From assembly GCA_036399055.1 (NCBI GenBank), contig DASWNX010000026.1, positions 62,001 through 126,000 of the forward strand: a DNA stretch of 64,000 nucleotides, in the 5' to 3' direction. The notes under the pieces are model-generated. The model was not told the origin of the DNA. It made no database searches and was given only the letters and a program-made list of their open reading frames with translations. Shown here piece by piece: positions 1 through 9,263 of this stretch. Position 1 is the first letter of the stretch. Each line of letters starts with the position of its first letter. The position numbers and the translations under genes were made by a program. This stretch comes from Jatrophihabitans sp. Lineage in GTDB: Bacteria; Actinomycetota; Actinomycetes; Mycobacteriales; Jatrophihabitantaceae.

Positions 1-410
1 ATCCGGCGCGGGTGCGCAAGCCGGTGACCGCCGCCGAGCTGGCACTGGCGCCGCTGGTGCTCTCGGAGGCCAGTTGGGGTAACGAGGACTCCACCCGTCG
101 GCAGCTGGCCAGAGCGGTCCAGTCGGTGGGCTCGACGCTCAGGCCGCGCATCGAGGTGGAAGACATCGAGACCGCGCTGGAAGTCGCGGCACTCGGCCTG
201 GCCGACACGATCACTGCCCGGGGCCTGCTGCACCGGCTGGGCGACCGGCTCTCGCCCCAGCTCCGATGGGCGCCGCTGCGGCCGAGGATCTTCGACGAGT
301 TCGCGATCGTGCACCGGCAGGGCGCCACGCTCTCGCCTGCCAGCCAGGCGATCGTGACGATCGCAGCGGCCCGGATGCGGGCTGTCGGCGCAGCGGTGAC
401 CGGCCGGTGA
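1..410 (+). CDS. LysR-family regulator, C-terminal part (5' end outside window)
   Basis: The reading frame is open from the first bases and ends at TGA 408-410, so this is the 3' part of a gene that starts upstream. The visible ~135 residues look like the second half of a LysR substrate-binding domain: a helix-rich stretch (IEVEDIETALEVAALGLADT), then a strand with WAPLRP, then a C-terminal helix with SPASQAIVTIAAARMR. The DNA-binding half is not in view, so target and effector cannot be inferred. The GTG at position 12 is an internal codon rather than a start. Confidence 0.72.
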   Translation, partial: PARVRKPVTAAELALAPLVLSEASWGNEDSTRRQLARAVQSVGSTLRPRIEVEDIETALEVAALGLADTITARGLLHRLGDRLSPQLRWAPLRPRIFDEFAIVHRQGATLSPASQAIVTIAAARMRAVGAAVTGR

Positions 411-419
411 GCAGGCGGC

Positions 420-812
420 TCAGCCCTCAGCGCGTTGGTCGCTGCGCATCGGGTGATCCGAGGGCACCTGCACCAGCACGATCCGGATGCCGTCCGGGTC
501 GGCGATCCACAGTTCGATCAACCCCCAGGGCTCCAGTCGCGGCGGGCGCAGCACCGGCACCCCGAGCGCGGCAAGCCGGGTGTGCTCAGCGCCGACGTCG
601 CGCACCTGCAGCCAGAGTTCCAGTCCGGCCGGGGCGCCGGGCGCACTCTGCCCGGACACTTCGAGCAAGCCGTTGCCGAGGAAGAACACCAGCCCGGAGG
701 GAAACTCGCGGTACACCGCCAGCCCGAGGATGTCGCGGTAGAAGCGCTGGCTGGTGGCCAGCTCACGGGGGTGCAGCAACAGCCGGCTGCTCAAGACGTC
801 CATGACTGCCAT
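420..812 (-). CDS. VOC (glyoxalase/bleomycin-resistance fold) family protein
   Basis: A 130-aa single-domain protein with the vicinal-oxygen-chelate pattern: an N-terminal strand SSRLLLHPRELATSQRFYRDILGL, a central strand pair (GLVFFLGNGLLEVSG), and a C-terminal IADPDGIRIVLVQ, which is the usual 'DPDGN/R' turn before the metal-ligand strand. Such proteins are metal-dependent lyases, dioxygenases or binding proteins; the substrate is not predictable here. The ATG at 812 has AGAGG about 5 bases upstream; an ATG three codons in is an alternative. It converges with the LysR gene. Confidence 0.8.
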   Translation of the reverse strand: MAVMDVLSSRLLLHPRELATSQRFYRDILGLAVYREFPSGLVFFLGNGLLEVSGQSAPGAPAGLELWLQVRDVGAEHTRLAALGVPVLRPPRLEPWGLIELWIADPDGIRIVLVQVPSDHPMRSDQRAEG

Positions 813-857
813 GATGCCTCTGAGGCGGAACCGGGGTCGGGTCGATAGATTGCGGCT

Positions 858-1595
858 ATGACAGCCGCTGAACCGACCATCCTGGCCACCTCGGGCGGCA
901 TGGTCGCCTCACGCCGGCTTCGCTGGGAGTTCGGCCCGCTCACCGACTACGCCGTCGAGCTCGCCGGCGTCACCGGCCGCGCTCCCCGAGTGTGCTTCCT
1001 GGCCACCGCGATGGGTGACAACGCCGAGCAGATCAGGGGCTTCTACGACGCCGCCGGGCAGGCAGGCTTCGTCCCCAGCCACCTCGCGCTGTTTCCGATG
1101 CCCAACGTCGAGGACCCGCGCGAGCTGTTGCTGGGCCAGGACGTGATCTGGGTGCTCGGCGGCAGTGTGGCAGGCCTGCTGGCGATGTGGCGGCTGCACC
1201 GGCTCGAGCCGGTGATGCGCGAGGCGTGGCAGGCCGGTGTGGTGCTGACCGGGGTGTCGGCCGGGTCGATCTGCTGGCACAGCGGCGGCACCACCGACTC
1301 GTTCGGGCCGGATCTTCGTCCGGTCACCGATGGGCTGGCTCTGGTGCCGTTCTCCAACGGAGTGCACTACGACTCCGAGCCGCAGCGCCGTCCGGCGTTT
1401 CACTCGCTGATCGGCGACGGCACGCTGGCCGCGGGTTATGCCACTGAAGACGGCGTCGGCGTGCTCTACCGGGGTGATCGCTTCGTCGAGGCGGTGACCG
1501 AGAGGGAGGGCAAGAGCGCCTACTTCGTCAGCCGATCGCCGGACGGCGCCGTCACCGAGCAGCCCTTGGACACCCGCCTGCTCAGAGCGCCGTGA
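858..1595 (+). CDS. Peptidase E-like protein (peptidase family S51)
   Basis: 245 aa, the usual length for bacterial peptidase E, a cytoplasmic serine peptidase that cleaves Asp-X dipeptides. The nucleophile elbow GVSAGSICW around residues 132-140 carries the catalytic Ser, and GGSVAGLLAMW around residue 99 corresponds to the family's glycine-rich loop after the Rossmann-like strand. A TAGATT-like -10 at 846-851 lies just upstream of the ATG and there is no clear Shine-Dalgarno, which fits a leaderless transcript. The stop overlaps the helicase start (GTGA), so the two are translationally coupled. Confidence 0.85.
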   Translation: MTAAEPTILATSGGMVASRRLRWEFGPLTDYAVELAGVTGRAPRVCFLATAMGDNAEQIRGFYDAAGQAGFVPSHLALFPMPNVEDPRELLLGQDVIWVLGGSVAGLLAMWRLHRLEPVMREAWQAGVVLTGVSAGSICWHSGGTTDSFGPDLRPVTDGLALVPFSNGVHYDSEPQRRPAFHSLIGDGTLAAGYATEDGVGVLYRGDRFVEAVTEREGKSAYFVSRSPDGAVTEQPLDTRLLRAP

Positions 1596-4189
1596 CCCGC
1601 TCCGAGCGGTCCCTGGCCGCGTTGCTGGACACCGGCGCCTTGACCGGCGCCGATCCCGACACGATCTATGACGCCTTCACCGGCTGGGCCGCCGGCCAGG
1701 GGCTGGAGCTGTACTCGGCCCAGTCCGAGGCGCTGATCGAGTTGATGTCGGGGTCCAACGTGATCCTGTCCACGCCGACCGGATCGGGCAAGTCACTGGT
1801 CGCCACCGGCGCCCTCTTCGCCGCGTTGTCAGCGAGTGAGCATCGCAGCGATTCGGGAGCCCCGGCTCCCGCCGGTGACGGCGGAGCGAGCCGGCAATCA
1901 GCCAAGCGCAGTTTCTACACCGCGCCGATCAAGGCGCTGGTGAGCGAGCGGTTCTTCGCGCTCTGCGAGGTCTTCGGCTCCTCCCGGGTGGGAATGATGA
2001 CCGGTGACGCCAGTGTCAACGGCCAGGCCGAGATCATCTGCTGCACCGCTGAGGTGCTGGCCAACCTGGCCCTGCGCGCGGGTAGCGCCGCCGACATCGG
2101 CCTGGTGGTGATGGATGAGTTCCACTATTACGGCGACTCCGACCGCGGCTGGGCCTGGCAGGTCCCGCTGCTGGAGCTCAACCACGCGCAGTTCCTGCTG
2201 ATGTCGGCGACGCTGGGCTCGGTCGACTTCTTCTCCGAAGACCTCAGCCGCCGCACCGGACGGCCGACCGCTGTGGTGAGTTCGGCCGAACGCCCGGTGC
2301 CGCTGTTCCACTACTACGTCACCACCCCGCTGCACGAGACGATCGCTGAGCTGCTGAGCACTCACCAATCCCCGGTCTACGTCGTGCACTTCACGCAGGC
2401 CGCGGCGCTGGAGCAGGCTCAGGCCCTGACCAGCGTCAACGTCTGCTCCCGGGCCGAGAAGGATCTGATCGCCGCCGCGATCGGGGACTTCCGGTTCAGC
2501 TCCGGATTCGGCAAGACGCTGTCGCGGCTGGTGCGCCACGGCATCGGGGTGCATCACGCCGGCATGCTGCCCAAGTACCGGCGGCTGGTCGAGCAGCTGG
2601 CCCAGGCCGGACTGCTCAAGGTCATCTGCGGGACGGACACGCTGGGGGTCGGCATCAACGTGCCGATCCGGACCGTGGTGCTCACCTCGTTGAGCAAGTA
2701 CGACGGCCGCCGCAGCCGGCAACTGCAGGTTCGGGAGTTCCACCAGATCGCCGGACGGGCCGGTCGGGCCGGGTACGACACCGCCGGAACGGTGGTGGTG
2801 CAGGCGCCCGAGCACGAGGTCGAGAACGCCCGGCTGCTGGCCAAGGCAGGCGAGGACGAGAAGAAGCGCCGCCGGGTTCAGCGCAAGAAGGCGCCTGAAG
2901 GCTTCGTGTCGTGGTCGAAGGCGACGCATGACCGGCTGATCGGCGCCGAGCCTGAGTCGTTGAGCTCGCACTTCCGAGTCACCCACTCGATGTTGCTCAA
3001 CGTCATCGCCCGGCCGGGTGACGCCTTTGCCGCCATGCGGTCACTGCTCACCGACAACCACGAGGCCCGCCCAGCCCAACGCCGGCACGTCCGGTCAGCG
3101 ATCCAGGCCTACCGGTCGTTGCTGACCGCCGGTGTCATCCAGCGGCTGGAGGCGCCGGATGACACCGGCCGGACAGTCCGGCTCACCGTCGACCTGCCGC
3201 CGAATTTCGCATTGAACCAACCGTTGTCGACCTTCGCGCTGGCCGCGATCGAGTTGCTCGACGTCGAATCCGACACCTTCGCCCTCGACGTGCTGTCAGT
3301 GATCGAGGCCACCTTGGAGGACCCGCGCCAGGTTCTGTACGCCCAGCAGTCCAAGGCACGCGGTGAGGCGGTCGCTCAGCTCAAGGCCGAGGGTGTCGAA
3401 TACGAGGAGCGGATGGCGCTGCTGGAGGAGGTGACCCACCCGCAGCCGCTGGCTGAGTTGCTGGAGGCCGCTTTCAGCATGTACCGCAAGGGTCATCCAT
3501 GGCTGATCGAGCACCAGCTCTCCCCCAAGTCGGTGGTGCGTGATCTGTGGGAACGCGCCATGAACTTCACCGAGTACGTCTCCTTCTACGGCCTGACCCG
3601 CTCTGAGGGCCTGCTGTTGCGTTATCTCAGCGACGCCTACCGAGCACTGCGAGCCGGTGTGCCGCACGCCGCCCGGACCGAGGCCGTCGAGGACCTGACC
3701 GCCTGGCTCGGCGAACTGGTGCATCAGGTCGATTCCAGCCTGCTGGACGAATGGGAGCAGCTGACCGCTCCGGCGCCGGAGTCTGCGACGGTGGGCATGC
3801 TGGCGCCACCGACCCGGCCGCTGACTGCCAACACCCGCGCTTTCACGGTGCTGGTGCGCAACGCCATGTTCCGACGGGTCGAATTGGCCGCCGGCCGGCG
3901 TTACGCCGAACTCGGCGAGCTCGACGCCGGCGCGGGCTGGGATGCCGAGGCTTGGCAGGAGGCCCTGGCTGGTTACTTCAGCGAGTACGACCGGATAGAC
4001 GCCGGGCCGCAGGCCCGGGGCCCGAGCTTGTTCCAGGTCAGCGTCGAGCCGCGACGGTGGCTGGTCCGGCAGGTCTTCCAGGACCCGAACTCCGACCACG
4101 ACTGGGGAATCAGCGCAGAGGTCGACCTCGAGGCCAGCGACGAGGCCGGCGAGGCGGTGCTTCGGATCACCCGGGTGGACCGCTGGTGA
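1592..4189 (+). CDS. Ski2-like DEAD/DEAH RNA helicase with C-terminal DUF3516
   Basis: 865 aa. Motif I (TPTGSGKS, about residues 60-67), a DEFH box (about 175), motif III SATLG (about 205) and a helicase C-terminal half with GVHHAGMLP (about 320) and HQIAGRAGRAG identify a superfamily 2 helicase of the Ski2-like branch. The remainder (about 460-865) is a long alpha-helical region of the DUF3516 type found with these helicases in actinobacteria. It likely unwinds RNA, but its substrate is unknown. An Ala/Gly/Pro-rich insert (SGAPAPAGDGGASRQ) follows motif I. GTG start overlaps the peptidase E stop by 4 bases. Confidence 0.87.
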   Translation: MTRSERSLAALLDTGALTGADPDTIYDAFTGWAAGQGLELYSAQSEALIELMSGSNVILSTPTGSGKSLVATGALFAALSASEHRSDSGAPAPAGDGGASRQSAKRSFYTAPIKALVSERFFALCEVFGSSRVGMMTGDASVNGQAEIICCTAEVLANLALRAGSAADIGLVVMDEFHYYGDSDRGWAWQVPLLELNHAQFLLMSATLGSVDFFSEDLSRRTGRPTAVVSSAERPVPLFHYYVTTPLHETIAELLSTHQSPVYVVHFTQAAALEQAQALTSVNVCSRAEKDLIAAAIGDFRFSSGFGKTLSRLVRHGIGVHHAGMLPKYRRLVEQLAQAGLLKVICGTDTLGVGINVPIRTVVLTSLSKYDGRRSRQLQVREFHQIAGRAGRAGYDTAGTVVVQAPEHEVENARLLAKAGEDEKKRRRVQRKKAPEGFVSWSKATHDRLIGAEPESLSSHFRVTHSMLLNVIARPGDAFAAMRSLLTDNHEARPAQRRHVRSAIQAYRSLLTAGVIQRLEAPDDTGRTVRLTVDLPPNFALNQPLSTFALAAIELLDVESDTFALDVLSVIEATLEDPRQVLYAQQSKARGEAVAQLKAEGVEYEERMALLEEVTHPQPLAELLEAAFSMYRKGHPWLIEHQLSPKSVVRDLWERAMNFTEYVSFYGLTRSEGLLLRYLSDAYRALRAGVPHAARTEAVEDLTAWLGELVHQVDSSLLDEWEQLTAPAPESATVGMLAPPTRPLTANTRAFTVLVRNAMFRRVELAAGRRYAELGELDAGAGWDAEAWQEALAGYFSEYDRIDAGPQARGPSLFQVSVEPRRWLVRQVFQDPNSDHDWGISAEVDLEASDEAGEAVLRITRVDRW

Positions 4190-4484
4190 CCGCGACGCTG
4201 GACTGTCACGCCCGCAGCCGGCGCCCGTTGCCCGCCGGAGCTGGTTGGCAGCCCATGCCGCTAGTCGCCAGCCGATGGCCGGCTGGCTGATCTCAAGTCC
4301 CAGCCGGACCTGGGCGCGAGTCCTGGGGGACCTCGACGGGGATTGCTCACAGTTGAATAGACTTCGCCATGCAGGTCGTGGGAACGGCCGGCGACGACGC
4401 TCGACCGGCCACCGACCACTCCGTGCGGTCGCGACCGGTCCGCTTTCCGGTGCGCGAGCACCCATACCGAGGAGTGAGTTGCGA

Positions 4485-5579
4485 ATGGTCTCCACCACCC
4501 ACAGGCGGCGCAGGATGGCCGTGGCAGGAACCGCCGTGGCCGTGAGCCTGCTGGCCGCGGGCTGCTCCAAGTCCGACGACAGCGCCTCCGGAGCTGACAA
4601 CGCAGCCTCCGGGGGCGGGCCGGCCGCGACTGTCGCCAGCTCGGCGCCCGCCACCGGCGACGGCTGCACGCTGTCCAAGTACGGCGCCACCAAGATCGAC
4701 CTCAAGAACGCGATTGTCGGCTTCTCCCAGTCCGAGCCCGAGACCGCCGCATTCCGGGTCGCCGAGACCAAGTCGATCCAGGACGAGGCGGCCAAGCTGG
4801 GTGTGAAGAAGTTGCTGCACACCAACGCCAACGCGCAGCTGTCCAAGCAGATCGCCGACATCCAGGACATGCTCAACCAGGGTGCGCAGTTCCTGATCGT
4901 GGCCCCGCTGAACTCCGACGGCCTCGAACCGGCGCTAGCGGCGGCCAAGGCCAAGCGCGTTCCGGTGCTGACCATCGACCGCAAGGTCAACGCCACCGCG
5001 TGTTCGGATTATGTCGCCTTTATCGGGTCGAACTTCGTCGAGCAGGGCAAGCGAGCAGCTGACGCGCTGGCCAAGAGCACCGGCGGCAAGGGCAACATCG
5101 CGATCCTGCTGGGCTCCTCGGGCAACAACGTGACCACCGACCGCACCTCGGGCTTCCTCACCCAGATCAAGAAGGTGGCCCCGGACATGAAGGTGGTCGC
5201 GCAGCAGACCGGTGACTTCGCCCGCGACAAGGGCCAGTCCGTGATGGAGACGCTGCTGCAGGCACACCCCGAGATCACCGCGGTCTACGCCGAGAACGAT
5301 GAGATGGGCCTGGGCGCCGTCGTCGCCATCTCGGCCGCCGGCAAGAAGCCCGGCGTCGATATCAAGGTGGTCTCGATCGACGGCATCCGAAGCGCCGTGC
5401 AGGCGATCGTGGACGGCAAGTACAACGCCGTGATCGAGTCGAACCCGCGGTTCGGCCCGCTGGCCTTCAAGACCGCGCAGGACTTCCTCAACGGCGTCGC
5501 GATTCCGGCGGACGTCATCATCTCCGACAACGAGTACGACAAGGACAACGCCAAGGACAACCTCGGCAACGCCTTCTAG
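4485..5579 (+). CDS. Sugar ABC transporter substrate-binding lipoprotein (RbsB-like)
   Basis: 364 aa. The N-terminus has a basic stretch, a hydrophobic core and the lipobox LLAAGC with Cys27 as the lipid-attachment residue. A Ser/Gly/Ala linker follows, then a periplasmic-binding-protein type 1 fold: strands beginning IVGFSQSEPE, FLIVAPLN, VLTIDRKV, IAILLGSSGNN, AVYAENDEMGLGAV and VVSIDGI. It should deliver a pentose, hexose or related polyol to the permeases encoded downstream. The ATG at 4485 is chosen because GAGGAGTGAG lies just upstream; the longer open frame from 4245 has no signal peptide. It is the first gene of a four-gene importer operon. Confidence 0.9.
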   Translation: MVSTTHRRRRMAVAGTAVAVSLLAAGCSKSDDSASGADNAASGGGPAATVASSAPATGDGCTLSKYGATKIDLKNAIVGFSQSEPETAAFRVAETKSIQDEAAKLGVKKLLHTNANAQLSKQIADIQDMLNQGAQFLIVAPLNSDGLEPALAAAKAKRVPVLTIDRKVNATACSDYVAFIGSNFVEQGKRAADALAKSTGGKGNIAILLGSSGNNVTTDRTSGFLTQIKKVAPDMKVVAQQTGDFARDKGQSVMETLLQAHPEITAVYAENDEMGLGAVVAISAAGKKPGVDIKVVSIDGIRSAVQAIVDGKYNAVIESNPRFGPLAFKTAQDFLNGVAIPADVIISDNEYDKDNAKDNLGNAF

Positions 5580-5586
5580 GCTTCGC

Positions 5587-5622
5587 CGATCCCGGCTCGT
5601 GGCGCCTCGCGAGCCGGGATCG
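5587..5622 (+). terminator. GC-rich hairpin between binding-protein and ATPase genes
   Basis: Perfect 13-bp arms (5587-5599 and 5610-5622, CGATCCCGGCTCG and its complement) separated by a 10-base loop, 8 bases after the lipoprotein stop and without a U-tract. In importer operons such hairpins commonly stabilise or partly terminate the message so that the binding protein is made in excess. That role is inferred here. Confidence 0.6.
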
Positions 5623-5669
5623 AGCGTTCTGGCCTGCCCAGACCGAACCAGCCCTTGAAGGGAGCGTCG

Positions 5670-7283
5670 GTGGATCCCGTCCCAGCCGACACCACCGGCG
5701 CCAGCGACCGGGCCGGACCCGTCGTGGCAGTCACCGACGTTTCGATGCGGTTTCCCGGCGTGCTCGCCCTGGACAGGGTGTCCTTCGAGCTATTCCCGGG
5801 TGACATCCACGCGCTGGTGGGTGAGAACGGGGCTGGCAAGTCGACCCTGATCAAGGTCATCACCGGCGTGTACCAGCCCGACTCCGGCGAGCTGCGGCTC
5901 AACGGCGAGCCGGTGTCCTTTCCCAACCCGGCCGCGGCGCAGGCCGCCGGGATCAGCACCATCTATCAAGAGGTCAACCTGATCCCGCTGCAGAGCGTGG
6001 CGCGCAACATCTACCTCGGCCGCGAACCGCGCAACCGGTTCGGCCTGATCGACTTCCGCCGGATGAATGCCGATGCCCGGGCGCTGCTGGCCGAGTACGG
6101 CATCATCGTCGACGTCCGGCGGGCGCTGCGCTCGCTCGGCCTGGGCATGCAGCAGATGGTGGCGCTGGCACGCGCGGTGTCCATCGAGGCGCGAGTGGTC
6201 ATCATGGACGAGCCCACCAGCTCGCTGGAACCCCGCGAGGTCGAAACGCTGTTCGGCGTCATCCGGCTGCTGCACCAGCGTGGTGTCGCCATCGTCTACG
6301 TCAGCCACAAGATGGACGAGCTCTACCGGATCTGCCAGCAGGTGACGGTGATGCGCGACGGCAAGGTGGTGCACACCGGCCGGCTCGCCGAGCTGGAGCG
6401 CCTCCGGCTGATCTCACTGATGCTCGGCCGTGACATGGCCGAGGTCCGCCGCGGCGGGCGCACCACGTTCGGCGAGTCCCATGCCAGCGACGCGCCGCCG
6501 GTGCTGTCAGTAGCCGGCCTCAACAGCAAGCACGCCCTGCGCGACGTCTCCTTCGACGTCCGGCCGGGTGAGGTGGTGGGCTTGGGCGGCCTCCTGGGCG
6601 CCGGCCGTAGCGAGACCGCCAAGGCCATCGCCGGCGCTTTCGACTTGGACGCCGGCACCGTCTCTGTCAATGGCAAGCCGCTGCGCCGGCACACCACGGC
6701 GACCGCGCTGCGAGCCGGCATCGTGCTGCTGTCGGAGGACCGCAAGGTCGAGGGCATCATCGCCAACCTCTCGGTGCGGGAGAACATCGCGCTGGCCGCG
6801 CTGCCACAGCTGTCGCGCTACGGCCTCGTCTCACGCGCCAAGCAGGACAAGCTCGTCGAGACCTTCATGACCCGGTTGCGGATCAAGGCGTCCTCGCCGG
6901 AGCAGAAGGTCTCCGAGCTCAGCGGCGGCAACCAGCAGAAGGTGCTGCTGGCACGCTGGCTGTGCACCAGCCCCAAGGTGCTGCTGCTGGACGAGCCGAC
7001 CCGCGGCATCGACGTCGGCGCCAAGGCCGAGGTGCAATCCCTGATCGAGGACCTCGCCGCCCAGGGGCTGGCGGTGGTTCTCATCTCCAGCGAGCTCGAG
7101 GAGCTGATCGAGGGCTCAGACCGGATCGTCGTGTTGAAGGAAGGCGCCGTGCTCGGGCTGTTGGAGGACGCCGACGTGACCGAAGACCGGCTGCTGGACA
7201 TGCTGGCCACCCCGCTGGACCAGCTGGCGGATCAGGTGTCGCAAGAGCCCGCCGCGACGACGAAGGCGGCCGAGCATGGCTGA
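5670..7283 (+). CDS. Sugar ABC transporter ATP-binding protein, two ABC domains
   Basis: 537 aa with the duplicated layout of RbsA/MglA/XylG. Domain 1 has an intact Walker A (GENGAGKST, residues 51-59), a Walker B ending VVIMDEPTS and a switch His (YVSHKM), but a divergent signature (LGLGMQQMVALAR). Domain 2 has a degenerate P-loop (GLLGAGRSE) with a canonical signature LSGGNQQKVLLAR and Walker B LLLDEPTRGID. This complementary degeneracy is normal for the family. The GTG at 5670 with AAGGGAG a few bases upstream is preferred over a TTG five codons earlier. Its 3' end overlaps the first permease by 8 bases. Confidence 0.92.
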   Translation: MDPVPADTTGASDRAGPVVAVTDVSMRFPGVLALDRVSFELFPGDIHALVGENGAGKSTLIKVITGVYQPDSGELRLNGEPVSFPNPAAAQAAGISTIYQEVNLIPLQSVARNIYLGREPRNRFGLIDFRRMNADARALLAEYGIIVDVRRALRSLGLGMQQMVALARAVSIEARVVIMDEPTSSLEPREVETLFGVIRLLHQRGVAIVYVSHKMDELYRICQQVTVMRDGKVVHTGRLAELERLRLISLMLGRDMAEVRRGGRTTFGESHASDAPPVLSVAGLNSKHALRDVSFDVRPGEVVGLGGLLGAGRSETAKAIAGAFDLDAGTVSVNGKPLRRHTTATALRAGIVLLSEDRKVEGIIANLSVRENIALAALPQLSRYGLVSRAKQDKLVETFMTRLRIKASSPEQKVSELSGGNQQKVLLARWLCTSPKVLLLDEPTRGIDVGAKAEVQSLIEDLAAQGLAVVLISSELEELIEGSDRIVVLKEGAVLGLLEDADVTEDRLLDMLATPLDQLADQVSQEPAATTKAAEHG

Positions 7284-8232
7284 CACCCTGGTGGCGCGCT
7301 CCCGGCCGAGGCTGCGGGCCGGCTGGATGCAGGACTACGGCGTCTACGTGGCGCTGGCTGCGATCCTGTTGGCGAACCTGCTGATCACCGATCATTTCGT
7401 GACCCTGTCGAACCTGCGTACCCAGCTGGTGCAGGTGGTGCCGGTGCTGATCATCGGGCTGGGCATGGCCCTGGTGATCGGCACCGAGGGCATCGACCTC
7501 TCGGTCGGATCGGTGATGGCGCTGGCCGCCGCTCTGCTGCCGCTCTATCTGGGCTACGGCGCCCTGCTGAGCATCGTCATGGCCCTGCTCGCCGGGTTGC
7601 TGGTGGGCGCGCTGAACGGATGGCTGATCGCCTACGTCGGCGTGCAGCCGATCGTGGCCACGCTGGCCTTGCTGGTCGGCGGGCGCGGGCTGGCGACCGT
7701 GATCGGCGGGGCCCAGAAGGACATTCGCAACCAGACGCTGCTCGACATCGGGGCCAATGAGGTCGGCGGGGTGCCGATCATCGTCGCCATCGCCGCGGTG
7801 CTGACCATCGTCGTCTCGTTCGTGGTGCGCAAGACCACCTTCGGACGGCAACTGGTGGCCGTGGGCGGCAACCGGATCGCCAGTGAGCTGGGCGGCCTGC
7901 CGGTGAAGCGGATCCTGATCACCGTCTACGTCCTGTCCGGCGTGCTCGCCGCCGTCGCCGGCGTCATCGCCACCGCCCGGCTCACCGCCAGCACGCCCAA
8001 CACCCTGGGCCTGAACCTGGAGCTCAGCGCGATCACCGCCGTGGTGGTCGGGGGCACGCCGCTCACCGGCGGACGGGTGCGAGTCCTGGGCGTGGTGGCC
8101 GGCGCGATCTTGATGCAGCTGATCCGTTCGACGCTGATCGCGCACAACCTGCACGATTCAGTGGCCCAGATGACGCAGGCCGCGATCATCCTGATCGCGG
8201 TGTACGCCCAGCGAGGACGTGTCCGGACATGA
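7276..8232 (+). CDS. Sugar ABC transporter permease (RbsC-like), first copy
   Basis: 318 aa integral membrane protein with about nine hydrophobic segments. Conserved BPD_transp_2 features are GTEGIDLSVGSVMALAAAL near the N-terminal third and the C-terminal ELSAITAVVVGGTPLTGGRGxxxG-type stretch, here with VRV replacing the usual small residues. It should form the channel with the second permease. It starts inside the end of the ATPase gene and its stop overlaps the next ATG (ATGA at 8229-8232), so all are co-translated. Confidence 0.9.
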   Translation: MADTLVARSRPRLRAGWMQDYGVYVALAAILLANLLITDHFVTLSNLRTQLVQVVPVLIIGLGMALVIGTEGIDLSVGSVMALAAALLPLYLGYGALLSIVMALLAGLLVGALNGWLIAYVGVQPIVATLALLVGGRGLATVIGGAQKDIRNQTLLDIGANEVGGVPIIVAIAAVLTIVVSFVVRKTTFGRQLVAVGGNRIASELGGLPVKRILITVYVLSGVLAAVAGVIATARLTASTPNTLGLNLELSAITAVVVGGTPLTGGRVRVLGVVAGAILMQLIRSTLIAHNLHDSVAQMTQAAIILIAVYAQRGRVRT

Positions 8233-9263
8233 GCGAGGCATCCCTGCAGCAAGGCGGCGCCACCGCCTCCTCCGGAGGTCTCACCGCCGCGGCCGAGGGG
8301 GTTGGCGAGAGCCGCTACGAGCAGTTGGCCGCGCTGGCCCAACGGCGCGGTTCGCTGGTGATCCTGGTGCTCACGGTGCTGATCGCCTCGGCGGTGTTCG
8401 ACTCGTTCGCCACCGGCGCCAACGTCCGCAACATCGCGCTGCAGAGCTCCTTCCTGTCGGTGGTCGCCCTCGGCATGACGTTCGTGATCATCACCGGTGG
8501 CATCGACCTGTCGGTCGGCTCGGTCTATGCCCTCGGTGGCGTGCTGGCCGCGTGGGGCTCCCAGCACGGTTCGCTGCCGGCCTTCGCGCTGCCACTGGTG
8601 GTGTGCGGGGCGATCGGCCTGGGCAATGGCCTGCTCATCAGCCGGGGTGGCCTGCCGCCCTTCATCGTCACCCTGACCACGCTGCTCTTCGCCCGTGGCC
8701 TGCTGCTGTCGCTGACCAACGAGGGCGCGACCACGTACACCATCGAGCGCCAGTCGGTGTTCGCCCGGATGGGCCAGGGCACCCTGTGGGGCATCGGCTA
8801 CCCGGTCTACATCGCCTTGGCGCTGTTCGTCCTGGGCACGGTCGTGCTGCAACGCACCCGGTTCGGCCAGACGGTGTTCGCGATCGGCGGCAGCGAAGAC
8901 GCCTCCCGGCTGATGGGCCTGCCGGTGGCCCGGGTCAAGGTCGGGGTCTACCTGATGTCGGGATTGCTGGCCGGGTTCGGCGGCATGATGTCGGCCGCGC
9001 AGGCATCCTCGGGCGTCACCATCGTCGGCGTCGGGCTGGAACTCAGCGCCATCTCGGCGGTGGTCATCGGTGGCACCCTGCTCACCGGTGGCGCCGGCAG
9101 CATCGGCGGGACACTGGCCGGAGTGGCTCTGCTGGGCGTCATCCAGAACATCATCAACCAGATCGGGTCGCTGAACTCCTCTTATCAGGCCGTGGTCAAT
9201 GGCGCCTTTCTCGTCGTGGTGGTGGTCGGCCAGACCTACCTGAGCAGGCGTCAACGGCTCTGA
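8229..9263 (+). CDS. Sugar ABC transporter permease (RbsC-like), second copy
   Basis: 344 aa. A hydrophilic 40-residue N-terminus precedes the membrane domain. ITGGIDLSVGSVYALGGVLAAWG and LSAISAVVIGGTLLTGGAGSIGG are the family hallmarks and are better preserved than in the first permease. Two non-identical permeases with one double ATPase indicate a heterodimeric channel. The last 13 bases overlap the convergent LacI gene, an arrangement that places both stop codons within each other's coding sequence. Confidence 0.9.
   Translation: MSEASLQQGGATASSGGLTAAAEGVGESRYEQLAALAQRRGSLVILVLTVLIASAVFDSFATGANVRNIALQSSFLSVVALGMTFVIITGGIDLSVGSVYALGGVLAAWGSQHGSLPAFALPLVVCGAIGLGNGLLISRGGLPPFIVTLTTLLFARGLLLSLTNEGATTYTIERQSVFARMGQGTLWGIGYPVYIALALFVLGTVVLQRTRFGQTVFAIGGSEDASRLMGLPVARVKVGVYLMSGLLAGFGGMMSAAQASSGVTIVGVGLELSAISAVVIGGTLLTGGAGSIGGTLAGVALLGVIQNIINQIGSLNSSYQAVVNGAFLVVVVVGQTYLSRRQRL

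Noticed and set aside
1898..2986. 362-codon minus-strand open frame
   Set aside because: It lies opposite the helicase and lacks any recognisable domain or ribosome-binding site.
4245..4484. N-terminal extension of the sugar-binding lipoprotein
   Set aside because: No signal peptide or start site; the ATG at 4485 has a good ribosome-binding site and lipoprotein signal.
3296..4996. 566-codon minus-strand open frame
   Set aside because: It runs across the helicase 3' end, a promoter region and a lipoprotein gene on the other strand; composition is that of a shadow.
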